The notes under the pieces are model-generated. The model was given only the letters and a program-made list of their open reading frames with translations. It had not been told where the DNA came from and did no database searches. This document shows positions 1 through 5,718 of a stretch of DNA of 7,375 bases, in pieces; positions within the stretch are counted from its first letter, which is position 1, and every line of letters starts with the position of its first letter. The stretch covers positions 1-7,375 of the forward strand of contig WRML01000099.1 of NCBI GenBank assembly GCA_009777165.1. The letters are read 5' to 3'. This stretch comes from Kiritimatiellota bacterium (GTDB lineage: Bacteria > Verrucomicrobiota > Kiritimatiellia > RFP12 > UBA1067). The translations under genes and the position numbers were made by a program.

Positions 1-45
1 GAAAATGACTATGGCGATGATGATGTTGTTGAGGGATGCGCCTAA
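1..45 (+). CDS. Possible C-terminal end of a truncated gene
   Basis: Frame 1 is open from the window edge and ends with TAA at 43-45. It would encode the acidic tail ENDYGDDDVVEGCA. A strong hairpin plus T-tract follows within 5 bases, as expected after the last codon of a plus-strand gene. The family cannot be told from 14 residues. All three minus-strand frames are also mostly open over this short piece, and one of them, starting at 54, would give a hydrophobic N-terminus (MPLLGASLNNIIIAIVIF). The terminator favours the plus-strand reading. If right, this gene converges on the rplL operon. Confidence 0.3.
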   Translation, partial: ENDYGDDDVVEGCA

Positions 46-49
46 AAGA

Positions 50-80
50 GGCATCCCGATGGGATGCCATGATTTTTTTT
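50..80 (+). terminator. Intrinsic terminator, hairpin plus T8
   Basis: GGCATCCC (50-57) pairs perfectly with GGGATGCC (61-68) around a GAT loop, and eight T residues follow at 73-80. This is a textbook Rho-independent terminator for plus-strand transcription from the left. An upstream GGGATGC at 33-39 could pair with 51-57 instead, giving a competing fold. The last bases overlap the start of the adjacent 72-bp repeat copy. Confidence 0.65.
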
Positions 81-143
81 GCGTTCTCTTCTACCGAAAG
101 AAACATCCCTAACGGGATGTTGTCGTGGTACACTTTTAAAGTG
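72..143 (-). repeat. 72-bp palindromic repeat, left copy
   Basis: Read on the minus strand, this copy begins CACTTTAAAAGTG (143-131). It then has TACC, the palindrome AACATCCCGTTAGGGATGTT (121-102), TCTTTC, GGTA, a purine-rich GAAGAGA segment and an A-tract. It matches 7300-7371 with about eight mismatches, including 39 consecutive identical bases (85-123 against 7320-7358). The central stem is 8 bp with a GTTA loop, and the outer TACC/GGTA arms can also pair. In the direction of the rplL operon the hairpin is followed by a T-rich stretch, so it could end or protect transcripts. It could equally be a dispersed REP-like element. The function is unknown. Confidence 0.9.
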
Positions 144-179
144 AATTCACTATATTTATAAAAACGAGTAGGTGTCCCG

Positions 180-226
180 AACCTGAAGAAAAATCGGAAA
201 AACCTGAAAAACCTGAAGTTTTTTTT
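180..226. repeat. Short tandem repeat (AACCTGAAR) with T8 tract
   Basis: The 9-base unit AACCTGAAA/G occurs at 180-188, 201-209 and 210-218. A degenerate A-rich unit sits between the first two, and T8 follows at 219-226. The repeat is A-rich and unlike the GC-rich genes around it. It has no evident coding role. Confidence 0.6.
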
Positions 227-393
227 AGCGGCTTTGCGGCTGGACTTGGCGGCACCCGACAAGCCGACAAACCGCAAAGTCCAGCAAACCCCCGGCCGGA
301 GTACCGGCCACCCCCTTTCAAAAGGGGGCTGTCGCCCTTTCGTCCCCTAGGTCTCCTAGGTCCCCTGCGCCAAGGCTTTTAGCCTTAACGGCG

Positions 394-450
394 TACGGAC
401 ATTCCTGTCCGCAAAGAGAAAAACCACACAATACGGACAGGAATGTCCGC
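394..450. repeat. Pair of inverted CGGACA palindromes
   Basis: CGGACA-TTCC-TGTCCG (396-411) and CGGACA-GGAA-TGTCCG (434-449) are each small hairpins with a 6-bp stem. Their 16-base cores are exact reverse complements of each other, separated by 22 A/C-rich bases. They can therefore fold as two small hairpins or one long one. Paired REP/BIME-type elements have this architecture. Membership of such a family is inferred, since no RAYT transposase gene is present. Confidence 0.7.
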
Positions 451-510
451 AGCCTTGCTGTTGCGATGCCAACAACGCAACCCCAAAAATCAATGTCTGG
501 GGACTCTATT

Positions 511-552
511 AACGGAAAACGGGGACTGCCCGGGCGTTACGCGGACAGTCCC
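511..552 (-). terminator. Probable terminator of the secE-rplL operon
   Basis: On the minus strand GGGACTG (552-546) pairs with CAGTCCC (528-522), followed by CGTTTTCC. It starts about 15 bases past the rplL stop codon, where a terminator is expected. The T-run is only four long and the loop is large and partly structured, so this is a moderate candidate. The sequence also resembles REP-like GGGACTG elements, and GGGGACT recurs at 499-505. Confidence 0.5.
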
Positions 553-567
553 GCTGATCGGCGAGAA

Positions 568-936
568 TTACTTCACCTCAACCTTGGCGCCGGCCTTCTC
601 CAAGGTTTCCTTCAGCTTGGCGGCCTCGTCCTTGCTCACGCCCTGCTTGACCGGCTTCGGCGCGCCCTCGACCAGATCCTTGGCTTCCTTCAGCCCCAGG
701 CCCGTGATGGTACGCACTTCCTTGATGACCGCGATCTTGGCGGTCGCTGCGACCTCCGCGAGAATCACGTCAAACTCGGTCTTCTCCTCCACCGGCGCGG
801 CGGCGGCCGGCGCGGCGGCAACCGCCACCGGCGCGGCGGCGGTCACGCCCCACTTCTCTTCCAGCGCCTTCACCAACTTCGAGATTTCGAGCACCGACAA
901 GTTGCTCAAAAAATCAATCACTTCTTCATTCGTCAT
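568..936 (-). CDS. rplL: 50S ribosomal protein L7/L12
   Basis: L7/L12 forms the mobile stalk of the large subunit. Its dimers bind L10 and recruit and activate the translational GTPases EF-Tu, EF-G and IF2. The 122-residue product has the normal family length. Residues 1-30 form the helical dimerisation domain, about 32-50 an Ala/Pro/Val-rich hinge, and 52-122 the globular C-terminal domain with the conserved segment [17 protein letters not shown]. The start at 936 is chosen because [10 protein letters not shown] matches the family N-terminus and a GAAGGGAT ribosome-binding site lies just upstream. An in-frame upstream ATG would add 24 unrelated residues. It is the last gene of the operon and is separated from rplJ by a structured 116-base gap. 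rpoB does not follow. Confidence 0.98.
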   Translation of the reverse strand: MTNEEVIDFLSNLSVLEISKLVKALEEKWGVTAAAPVAVAAAPAAAAPVEEKTEFDVILAEVAATAKIAVIKEVRTITGLGLKEAKDLVEGAPKPVKQGVSKDEAAKLKETLEKAGAKVEVK

Positions 937-1052
937 GGTCTTATCCCTTCTCTGTAGTGCAACCGCTTGCGTTCTTTCACCCAAGCGGGGGCGCCGCCCC
1001 CCAGGCATCCCGGCACCCGCCGGAGCCCTTCAGGCGGCTTTTACGACACATC
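937..1052 (-). promoter_or_regulatory. Structured rplJ-rplL spacer
   Basis: This is the longest gap inside the minus-strand operon. Two perfect stems adjoin or overlap: CCGCTTG/CAAGCGG (963-969 with 982-988, 12-base loop) and GGGGGC/GCCCCC (987-992 with 996-1001, 3-base loop). They share 987-988, so the two folds compete at that point. The rplL ribosome-binding site follows about 20 bases later on the minus strand. L12 is needed in several copies per ribosome, so a spacer that adjusts its translation or mRNA stability would make sense. That role is inferred and no promoter is obvious here. Confidence 0.45.
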
Positions 1053-1577
1053 TTATGCCGCAGATCCGTTTTGTTTCTCCTCGTAGGCCTTGAGCGCGTA
1101 CAGCACGTTGAGCAGCGGCGCGTTGAGCACGCGCACGAGGCTCGTGGCCGGCGCCATCAGCGTCCCCAGCAACATCCCGCGCATCGCGTCCTTCGAGGGC
1201 AGTTTCGCCAGTGCCTCGACATCCACCGCGCTCAAAATCGCCTGCTCGACGTTCGCGCCCTTCACGGCCGCCGTCTCATGCTTCTTCACAAACTCCGTCA
1301 GCACCTTTGCCACCTCGGCCACGTCACCCTTCCCGGTGACGAGCGCCGTAGGCCCCAGCAGCATCGCGGACACGTCGGTCCAGCCGAGCACCTTCGCGGT
1401 CTTGGCAAAATAAGTGTTCTTCACAATCATCGCGCGCGACTGGTGCTTCGCCAGCTCCTGCCGCAGCACTGTCAGCTGCGTCACCTTCAGCTTGCCGAAG
1501 TTGAACGCGAAGCAGAAGTCCGACTCCTTGACCAAGGCAATCACCTCGTTCAAAATGGATGTTTTCTCAATTCTCAT
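1053..1577 (-). CDS. rplJ: 50S ribosomal protein L10
   Basis: L10 anchors the L7/L12 dimers at the base of the stalk, next to L11 and the 23S rRNA GTPase-associated region. The product is 174 residues, a normal bacterial length. The N-terminal globular domain includes FNFGKLKVTQLTVLRQEL (about 25-42) and the following segment ending VKNTYFAKTA. The C-terminal helix (about 150-168) is where L12 dimers bind. The start at 1577 follows a strong AGGAGAAGGAGA Shine-Dalgarno and gives the family N-terminus. The longer open frame to 1760 is antisense-type shadow in rplA. Only 17 bases separate it from rplA, so there is no room for the long L10-binding leader that precedes rplJ in Escherichia coli. 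Confidence 0.97.
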   Translation of the reverse strand: MRIEKTSILNEVIALVKESDFCFAFNFGKLKVTQLTVLRQELAKHQSRAMIVKNTYFAKTAKVLGWTDVSAMLLGPTALVTGKGDVAEVAKVLTEFVKKHETAAVKGANVEQAILSAVDVEALAKLPSKDAMRGMLLGTLMAPATSLVRVLNAPLLNVLYALKAYEEKQNGSAA

Positions 1578-1594
1578 GGGTCTCCTTCTCCTGA

Positions 1595-2278
1595 TTACTC
1601 CTTGATGAGGACTCGCACGCCGGCGCCCATCGTCGAGCTGACCGTCATGGCGCGCAGGAACGTGCCCTTGGCCGCGGACGGACGCTCCGCCTTCACCGCC
1701 TCGACGATGGCCTGGATGTTCTCGACCAGCTTGGCGGCCTCGAAGCTCGCCTTGCCGCACAGTACGCAGGCGTTCCCGCCGCGGTCCATGCGGAAGTCAA
1801 CCTTCCCCCCCTTGGCGGCCTTGATGGCCGACGCCGTGTCGTCCGTCACCGTCCCCGTCTTCGGGTTCGGCATGAGGCCGCGCGGACCCAAGACGCGGGC
1901 GATCTTGCGGACCTCCTTCATCGCGTCGGTGGTCGAAATCGCCACGTCGAAATCCATCCAGCCGTTCTTGATCTTCTCGATCAACTCCTCGTAACCGACC
2001 TCGTCGGCCCCGGCGGCCTTCGCCTCGTCCGCGTGCTGTCCCGCAGCGAACACGATCACGCGGACGGTCTTGCCGGTGCCGTTCGGCAGGTTCACCGTGC
2101 CGCGGACCGACTGGTCCGTCTTCTTGATGTCAACGCCCAAGCGGAACGCGACCTCGACGGTCTCGTCGAATTTCGCGTTCGCGTTGCCCTTCACGAAGGC
2201 GACCGCCTCCTCCAGGCTGACCGCCCCTGCCGGGGCTTTCTTCAGAATGTCTGTATACCGTTTGCCATGCTTAGCCAT
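1595..2278 (-). CDS. rplA: 50S ribosomal protein L1
   Basis: L1 forms the L1 stalk of the 50S subunit, which moves with the E-site tRNA. In several bacteria it also represses its own operon by binding mRNA. The 227-residue product is of normal length. Domain I is made from both ends of the chain. Domain II spans about residues 68-159 and contains the signature LGPRGLMPNPKTGTVT at 130-145. A small oddity is the segment MDRGGNACVLCGKASF (164-179), which has two Cys residues; I do not recall that Cys pair as typical of L1. The gene follows rplK by 11 bases, and its Shine-Dalgarno lies in a run of eight G residues beside the rplK stop codon. Confidence 0.98.
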   Translation of the reverse strand: MAKHGKRYTDILKKAPAGAVSLEEAVAFVKGNANAKFDETVEVAFRLGVDIKKTDQSVRGTVNLPNGTGKTVRVIVFAAGQHADEAKAAGADEVGYEELIEKIKNGWMDFDVAISTTDAMKEVRKIARVLGPRGLMPNPKTGTVTDDTASAIKAAKGGKVDFRMDRGGNACVLCGKASFEAAKLVENIQAIVEAVKAERPSAAKGTFLRAMTVSSTMGAGVRVLIKE

Positions 2279-2289
2279 AATCCCCCCCC

Positions 2290-2715
2290 TCAGTCAACGA
2301 CCTCGATACCCATGTTGCGCGCGGTACCCTCGATCATGCGCATGGCGGCGCTCTCGTTCGACGCGTTGAGGTCCGCCTTCTTCGCCTGCGCGATGGCGCG
2401 GACCTGCTCGCGCGTCACCTTGCCCACCTTGTCGCGGTTCGGAACGCCCGACCCCTTCGCCAACCCCGCCTCTTTCTTGAGCAGTGCGGAGGCGGGGGGG
2501 CTCTTGAACACCAGCGAGAAGCTGCGGTCCGCATACACCGTGATCACCACGGGGATGATCAGGCCTGCCTTGTCCTGTGTCTTGGCGTTAAACTCCTTGC
2601 AGAACGCCATGATGTTCACGCCTTGCGAGCCCAGCGCGGGGCCCACCGGCGGCGCAGGATTCGCCGCGCCTGCGGGAATCTGCAATTTCACGGTACCCGT
2701 GATTTTCTTTGCCAT
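2290..2715 (-). CDS. rplK: 50S ribosomal protein L11
   Basis: L11 binds the GTPase-associated region of 23S rRNA at the stalk base and is needed for elongation-factor cycling and, in many bacteria, RelA activation. The product is 141 residues, the standard length. The N-terminal domain carries the proline-rich [20 protein letters not shown] (20-39), the region where thiostrepton resistance mutations occur in other bacteria. The C-terminal rRNA-binding domain (about 72-141) includes [12 protein letters not shown] and a Gly-rich loop. AAGGTAGG lies 6-13 bases before the start as ribosome-binding site. A 105-base leader separates it from nusG. Confidence 0.98.
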   Translation of the reverse strand: MAKKITGTVKLQIPAGAANPAPPVGPALGSQGVNIMAFCKEFNAKTQDKAGLIIPVVITVYADRSFSLVFKSPPASALLKKEAGLAKGSGVPNRDKVGKVTREQVRAIAQAKKADLNASNESAAMRMIEGTARNMGIEVVD

Positions 2716-2820
2716 CTTCTACCTACCTTGTCTGTCGCGGCCCTCCCGGTACCCCTGCCGGTTCAAACGGGCCACTGTTGACGAGCTGGCGGGGGGCAGT
2801 CACCCCCCCCGGCCGCTGGG
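2716..2820 (-). promoter_or_regulatory. nusG-rplK spacer with GC-rich hairpin
   Basis: The gap contains a GGGGGG/CCCCCC stem (2791-2796 with 2803-2808), weaker CCGG and GGTACC repeats, and the rplK Shine-Dalgarno. In E. coli the leader of rplK is where L1 binds to repress rplK-rplA, so a structured leader here fits an L1-type control site. I cannot confirm an L1-binding motif by eye. No convincing -10/-35 promoter is seen. Confidence 0.35.
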
Positions 2821-3384
2821 TCACACCGGCTCCATGCCCGCGCGCTCCACCTGCCAGTATTCCAACTCGACCGGGGCGGAGCGTCCGAATATCGCGACGG
2901 ACACCTTCAGCTTGCCCCGGAGGGGATCCACTTCATCGACCTGGCCGCTGAAATTCATGAACGGCCCGTCGGTGATCTTCACGGTCTCGCCCGGCTCGAA
3001 ATCCACCTTGGGCTTGACCTTCTCCTTCTTCTCCGCCACCTGGTTGACGATCGCGTCAACCTCCTCGGCGGAAAGCGGCATGGGGCGCTCGCCCCCGATG
3101 AAGCCGATGACGCCTGACGTCTCCTTCAGGAAACGCCACGTCGGCTCCATCACATTGCGGTTCTCATCGTAGAGCACCAGCGTGATCAGCACGTAGCCCG
3201 GGAAGAACTTGCGCGTCACGACCGTCTTCACGCCGTTCTTCACCTCGGTCACCTTCTCCGTGGGGATGACGACCTCGCCGATGTAGTCCCCCATCTCCTC
3301 TAGGCGGGTACGCGCCTCGATCGAGCGCTTGACCTTCTGCTCCTGCCCCGTCAACGTGTGCAGCACGAACCACTGTTTCGTCAT
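2821..3384 (-). CDS. nusG: Transcription termination/antitermination factor NusG
   Basis: NusG binds the clamp of RNA polymerase through its N-terminal domain. Through its KOW domain it contacts Rho or ribosomal protein S10, coupling transcription to termination or translation. The 187-residue product is close to the usual 175-185. The NGN domain is about residues 4-115, with RKFFPGYVL (58-66) and GVIGFIGG (91-98). A Lys/Glu-rich linker (118-127) leads to the KOW domain (129-180), which includes GETVKITDGPFMNFSGQV. Its ATG directly abuts the secE stop codon (TAAATG), so translation of the two is probably coupled. Confidence 0.98.
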   Translation of the reverse strand: MTKQWFVLHTLTGQEQKVKRSIEARTRLEEMGDYIGEVVIPTEKVTEVKNGVKTVVTRKFFPGYVLITLVLYDENRNVMEPTWRFLKETSGVIGFIGGERPMPLSAEEVDAIVNQVAEKKEKVKPKVDFEPGETVKITDGPFMNFSGQVDEVDPLRGKLKVSVAIFGRSAPVELEYWQVERAGMEPV

Positions 3385-3594
3385 TTACGCCCCCCGGCCT
3401 AGACTGTGCACGAACGCCAGCACATACTCGATAACCTTGTCGTAGCACAGCACCACGACCGCCATGATCACGATGAACGTGATCACGACATACGACGACT
3501 CCACCAGCTCCTGCCGGCTCGGCCAAGAAATCTTCTTGAACTCAATCCCGACCTCATTCAGATAAGTACCCACCTTCTGGACAATCGCTTTCAT
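3385..3594 (-). CDS. secE: Preprotein translocase subunit SecE
   Basis: SecE clamps the SecY channel in the cytoplasmic membrane and is essential for Sec export. The product is 69 residues with one transmembrane helix (about 34-60), the short form usual outside the enterobacteria. The amphipathic helix and signature FKKISWPSRQEL (19-30) lie just before it. The ATG at 3594 is preferred over an upstream ATG at 3645 because GGGAG lies 8-12 bases upstream and the shorter protein matches the family. It is the first gene of the operon. The tRNA-Trp and rpmG genes that often precede secE are absent. Confidence 0.95.
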   Translation of the reverse strand: MKAIVQKVGTYLNEVGIEFKKISWPSRQELVESSYVVITFIVIMAVVVLCYDKVIEYVLAFVHSLGRGA

Positions 3595-3672
3595 ACCGCC
3601 GCTCCCGATAAAAGACGATAACCTATCGCTCCGTTCATAAAACACAAACCTTTTGCTCAGATAAAAACGAAT

Positions 3673-3702
3673 AAAATAACATATTTTCGTTTAGGGTGTC
3701 AA
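3673..3702 (-). promoter_or_regulatory. Sigma-70-type promoter of the secE operon
   Basis: On the minus strand a perfect TTGACA -35 box (3702-3697) is followed after 17 or 18 bases by TTATTT or TATTTT (about 3679-3673), in an AT-rich stretch. Transcription would start near 3666, giving a leader of about 70 bases before secE. That leader contains a small CGATA/TATCG hairpin (3616-3628). Confidence 0.7.
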
Positions 3703-3895
3703 ACAAATCCGTGTGCGAAGTGCAAAATCTTTTGCGCATGAAAACGGGCGCAACAGGGAAATGGGAAACACTGCGGCTGACGTTCGCGGGGACGTTTGCT
3801 CCTGCCGGTGGCACGATGCGCCAATGCCAGGCCGACGGACTGGCGTGTTTAGGCCTCACCGTGTCACATGCGTTGGAACAGGAAAAGGCCGGGCG
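3703..3895. other. GC-rich non-coding stretch between the divergent operons
   Basis: About 190 bases lie between the secE promoter and the A-tract before rpmJ. It starts with GCAAAA-TC-TTTTGC (3722-3735), which extends by a G-U and a G-C pair if transcribed on the plus strand. Further in is a bulged hairpin with TGGCA (from about 3811) pairing to TGCCA (from about 3826), flanked by GCC and GGC, and GGCCT/AGGCC arms around 3852-3889. A frame from ATG 3738 to 3908 would give 56 residues but has no ribosome-binding site and ends in the poly-A run. It could hold a small structured RNA, an operator region or neither. I recognise no known RNA family. Confidence 0.5.
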
Positions 3896-3924
3896 AAAAA
3901 AAAAATAAAAAAAAATATTTTTTT
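3896..3924. promoter_or_regulatory. A/T tract upstream of the alpha operon
   Basis: A10 (3896-3905), T, A9 (3907-3915), then TA and T7 (3918-3924) form nearly 30 bases of pure A/T, including the 16-base palindrome at 3909-3924. Such phased A-tracts bend DNA and can act as UP elements that bind the polymerase alpha C-terminal domain. Here the tract lies just upstream of the operon that encodes alpha. Confidence 0.5.
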
Positions 3925-3928
3925 ACAC

Positions 3929-3964
3929 TAGACAAAGGGACGGGAATTTGATTAACTGTATAAC
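3929..3964 (+). promoter_or_regulatory. Candidate promoter of the rpmJ-rplQ operon
   Basis: TATAAC at 3959-3964 is a good -10 candidate (five of six consensus bases). No good -35 sits at 17 bases. TAGACA at 3929-3934 is too far, at 24 bases, so the promoter may depend on the upstream A/T tract or an activator. A start near 3971 would leave a leader of only about 20 bases, too short for an E. coli-type S4 control pseudoknot. Confidence 0.4.
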
Positions 3965-3990
3965 TCTTTTGAGCGAGGAAAGTGTCATTT

Positions 3991-4104
3991 ATGAAAGTTC
4001 GGAGTTCAGTACGGCGTATGTGTGAGCGTTGCCAGGTGGTGCGCCGCAAAGGGATCATTCGTGTGATTTGTACAAATCCCCGCCATAAACAGCGTCAGGG
4101 ATAA
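3991..4104 (+). CDS. rpmJ: 50S ribosomal protein L36
   Basis: L36 is the smallest 50S protein and binds domain VI of 23S rRNA. The frame encodes 37 residues from [17 protein letters not shown] to HKQRQG, the standard length. It keeps the zinc-ribbon ligands Cys11, Cys14, Cys27 and His32, so this is the zinc-binding (C+) paralogue. GAGGAA lies about 10 bases before the ATG. It is the first gene of the plus-strand operon. In most bacteria it follows secY and infA, but here it follows the divergent promoter region directly. rpsM begins 16 bases later. Confidence 0.96.
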   Translation: MKVRSSVRRMCERCQVVRRKGIIRVICTNPRHKQRQG

Positions 4105-4120
4105 TTGAAAGGGGACAACC

Positions 4121-4522
4121 ATGCCGAGATTAATGGGAGTGGATGTTCCGGGACGTAAGCGCGTGGAGTACGCGCTCCGGTATATCCATGGGATTGGCCC
4201 GAAGCGGGCCAACGATGTGGTCGAGCAGTGTAAGATTGACCGCGCGAAGAAGGCGGATGACTTGACGCCAGACGAGGTTCGTCAGATTGTGTCGTTCATC
4301 CAGGAGAACTATCGCGTGGAGGGGGACTTGCGCCGCGAGGTCTCGCAGAACATCCGCCGCCTGATCAGCATCGGGAGTTACCGAGGCCTGCGCCACAAGC
4401 GCGGCCTGCCCGTGCGCGGCCAGCGGACGCGCACGAACGCGCGGACGCGCAAGGGCGCGAAACGGACGGTCGGGGCGGTGCGCGACAAGAGCGCGCGCGC
4501 GGCTATGAAGTCTAAGGCGTAA
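4121..4522 (+). CDS. rpsM: 30S ribosomal protein S13
   Basis: S13 sits in the head of the 30S subunit and contacts the P-site tRNA and the 50S bridges with L5. The product is 133 residues, slightly longer than the common 118-126. The N-terminal [26 protein letters not shown] and the helix-two-turn-helix region are typical. The signature [20 protein letters not shown] covers about 79-98, followed by [13 protein letters not shown]. The extra length is a basic, Ala/Lys-rich tail. AAAGGGG supports the ATG at 4121. Confidence 0.98.
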   Translation: MPRLMGVDVPGRKRVEYALRYIHGIGPKRANDVVEQCKIDRAKKADDLTPDEVRQIVSFIQENYRVEGDLRREVSQNIRRLISIGSYRGLRHKRGLPVRGQRTRTNARTRKGAKRTVGAVRDKSARAAMKSKA

Positions 4523-4554
4523 CCCGTCAAACGAGTGGTAAGGTAAAAAAACGC

Positions 4555-5067
4555 ATGAGCGACGAAGCAATTAAGAAGGAAGATGACGCGCCGGCGGCCG
4601 AGCCGGCGGTCTCCGAAGTGCAGAAGGCGCACGAGGAGGCCGCCGCCGTGCTGGCGATGGGCGATGACGTCAAGGCTGCCGCGAGCGCCGCCGACGTGAA
4701 GAAGAAGAGTAGGGGGAAATCAATTCCGGCCGGGATCTGTTTCATCCGCTCGACGTTCAATAACACGCTCGTGTCCATCACGGACGCGCGCGGGGGGGTG
4801 ATTGCCTGGAGTTCGGCGGGCAAGGCCGGGTTCAAGGGATCACGTAAGAGCACGGCGTTCGCGGCGACGATGGTCGCGCAGGACGCGGCCCGCCAGGCGC
4901 TGTCGAAAGGGATGCACGAGGTGGAGGTCAGGGTTCAGGGCGCGGGCGCGGGGCGCGAGTCCGCGGTGCGGGCGGTCCAGTCCGCCGGAATGCAGGTCTC
5001 GCTGTTGAAGGATTGCACGCCGATCCCGCACAACGGCTGCCGCCCGCGTAAACGGAGGAGGGTCTAG
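4555..5067 (+). CDS. rpsK: 30S ribosomal protein S11 with N-terminal extension
   Basis: S11 lies on the 30S platform next to the mRNA exit site and binds 16S rRNA with S18 and S21. The conserved core starts near residue 50, with [29 protein letters not shown] and the C-terminal [16 protein letters not shown]. The protein is 170 residues against about 129 in E. coli. The extra 40-50 residues at the N-terminus are rich in Ala, Glu, Asp and Lys and look disordered. The ATG at 4555 has AAGG 11 bases upstream. The next ATG (residue 35) has no better site and would leave a short form of the tail. rpsD starts 2 bases after its stop. Confidence 0.97.
   Translation: MSDEAIKKEDDAPAAEPAVSEVQKAHEEAAAVLAMGDDVKAAASAADVKKKSRGKSIPAGICFIRSTFNNTLVSITDARGGVIAWSSAGKAGFKGSRKSTAFAATMVAQDAARQALSKGMHEVEVRVQGAGAGRESAVRAVQSAGMQVSLLKDCTPIPHNGCRPRKRRRV
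5053..5062 (+). promoter_or_regulatory. rpsD Shine-Dalgarno inside the end of rpsK
   Basis: CGGAGGAGGG lies 8-17 bases before the rpsD ATG and overlaps the last Arg codons of rpsK. With only two bases between stop and start, ribosomes finishing S11 can reinitiate on S4. This near-consensus site fixes the rpsD start. Confidence 0.75.
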
Positions 5068-5069
5068 TC

Positions 5070-5699
5070 ATGGGCAGATACACGGGGCCCGCGTGCCGGC
5101 TGTGCCGCCGCGAAGGGCAGAAATTGTTTTTGAAGGGCGCGCGCTGTTACATGGCGAAGTGCGCGATCGAGCAGGGGCACGCCGCCCCGGGCCAGCACGG
5201 CGCGCGCCGCGGGCGCAAGATGTCGGAGTACGGGCAGCAGCTCCGCCAGAAGCAGTGCCTGCGCCGCCAGTTCGGCATGCAGGAGCTTCAGTTCCGCCGC
5301 TTCTTCAAGGAGGCACTGCGCCGCAAGGGTGTCACGGGCGAGATTCTGCTCCAGTTGCTGGAGACGCGCCTGGACAATATGGTTTACCGCCTGGGATTTG
5401 CATCTTCGCGCAGGGCTGCGCGCCAGTTCGTCCTGCACGGGCACATCATGGTGAACGGCAAGGTCGCCACCATCCCTTCGATGATTCAGAAGGTGGGCGA
5501 CGTGATCGAGGTCCGTGACCGCCCGCGCAGCCGCGACATGGCTGCGCGCAGCCTGGAGGCCGCCACCACTCAGCAGACACCGACGTGGGTCGCGCTGGAT
5601 CGGAGGGAGTTCCGTGCGGAACTGCAGAGCATCCCGACGCGCGAGCAGATCGCGCCCATCGTGGATGAACAGGCCATCGTTGAGTTGTATTCCCGCTAA
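5070..5699 (+). CDS. rpsD: 30S ribosomal protein S4, zinc-binding type
   Basis: S4 starts 30S assembly at the 16S rRNA five-way junction, and in E. coli it represses the alpha operon. The product is 209 residues, the usual length. Cys9, Cys12, Cys26 and Cys31 form a CX2C-X13-CX4C zinc site, as in Thermus and Geobacillus S4 and unlike the zinc-free E. coli protein. The S4 RNA-binding domain is about 98-150, with RLDNMVYRLGFASSRRAARQ and HIMVNGKVA. The C-terminus REQIAPIVDEQAIVELYSR is typical. The operon keeps S4 between S11 and RpoA. Confidence 0.98.
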   Translation: MGRYTGPACRLCRREGQKLFLKGARCYMAKCAIEQGHAAPGQHGARRGRKMSEYGQQLRQKQCLRRQFGMQELQFRRFFKEALRRKGVTGEILLQLLETRLDNMVYRLGFASSRRAARQFVLHGHIMVNGKVATIPSMIQKVGDVIEVRDRPRSRDMAARSLEAATTQQTPTWVALDRREFRAELQSIPTREQIAPIVDEQAIVELYSR

Positions 5700-5718
5700 C
5701 CATATCTAAGATTCGTAT

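Larger units (their letters stand above)
144..510. other. Gene-free, hairpin-dense intergenic region
   Basis: No credible coding sequence is visible. The open frames here lack ribosome-binding sites and protein-like composition. The stretch contains several separate perfect palindromes: GGCCGG/CCGGCC (294-309), CCCCCTTT/AAAGGGGG (311-328), AAGGCT/AGCCTT (372-386), CGGACA/TGTCCG twice (396-411 and 434-449) and GTTGCG/CGCAAC (460-481). There is also a doubled CCTAGGT (346-360), a 9-base tandem repeat (180-218) and GTGAATTCAC at 141-150, which starts inside the left repeat copy. The segment between the left repeat and the rplL terminator looks like accumulated short repeats rather than a decayed gene. 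Confidence 0.7.

Noticed and set aside
1..54. Minus-strand start at 54 giving a hydrophobic N-terminus
   Set aside because: The start lies inside the terminator hairpin and lacks a Shine-Dalgarno. The plus-strand stop plus terminator is the better reading, though the piece is too short to settle.
136..321. Minus-strand 61-residue open frame in the repeat region
   Set aside because: It translates tandem repeats and palindromes, giving low-complexity residues such as GFSGFSDFSS, with no ribosome-binding site.
46..567. CRISPR array or integron attC sites
   Set aside because: The palindromes differ in sequence and spacing, with no regular repeat-spacer pattern and no associated genes.
957..1994. 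Long plus-strand open frame opposite rplJ and rplA
   Set aside because: It is the shadow of high-GC genes: Arg/His/Leu-rich, no family resemblance, and both opposite-strand genes are certain.
2282..2289. Run of eight G residues (minus strand) at the rplK-rplA junction as a slippage site
   Set aside because: It lies after the rplK stop and before the rplA start and serves as a Shine-Dalgarno, so slippage would not change either protein.
2033..3172. Long plus-strand open frame opposite rplA, rplK and nusG
   Set aside because: It lies antisense to three well-recognised genes, crosses their intergenic gaps and has no protein-family features.
3738..3908. Possible 56-residue peptide in the divergent intergenic region
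   Set aside because: There is no ribosome-binding site, the frame ends in a poly-A run, and the sequence matches nothing I know. It is kept only as part of the non-coding region.
3595..3990. tRNA-Trp or rpmG upstream of secE
   Set aside because: These are common at this position, but no cloverleaf or L33 sequence is visible here.
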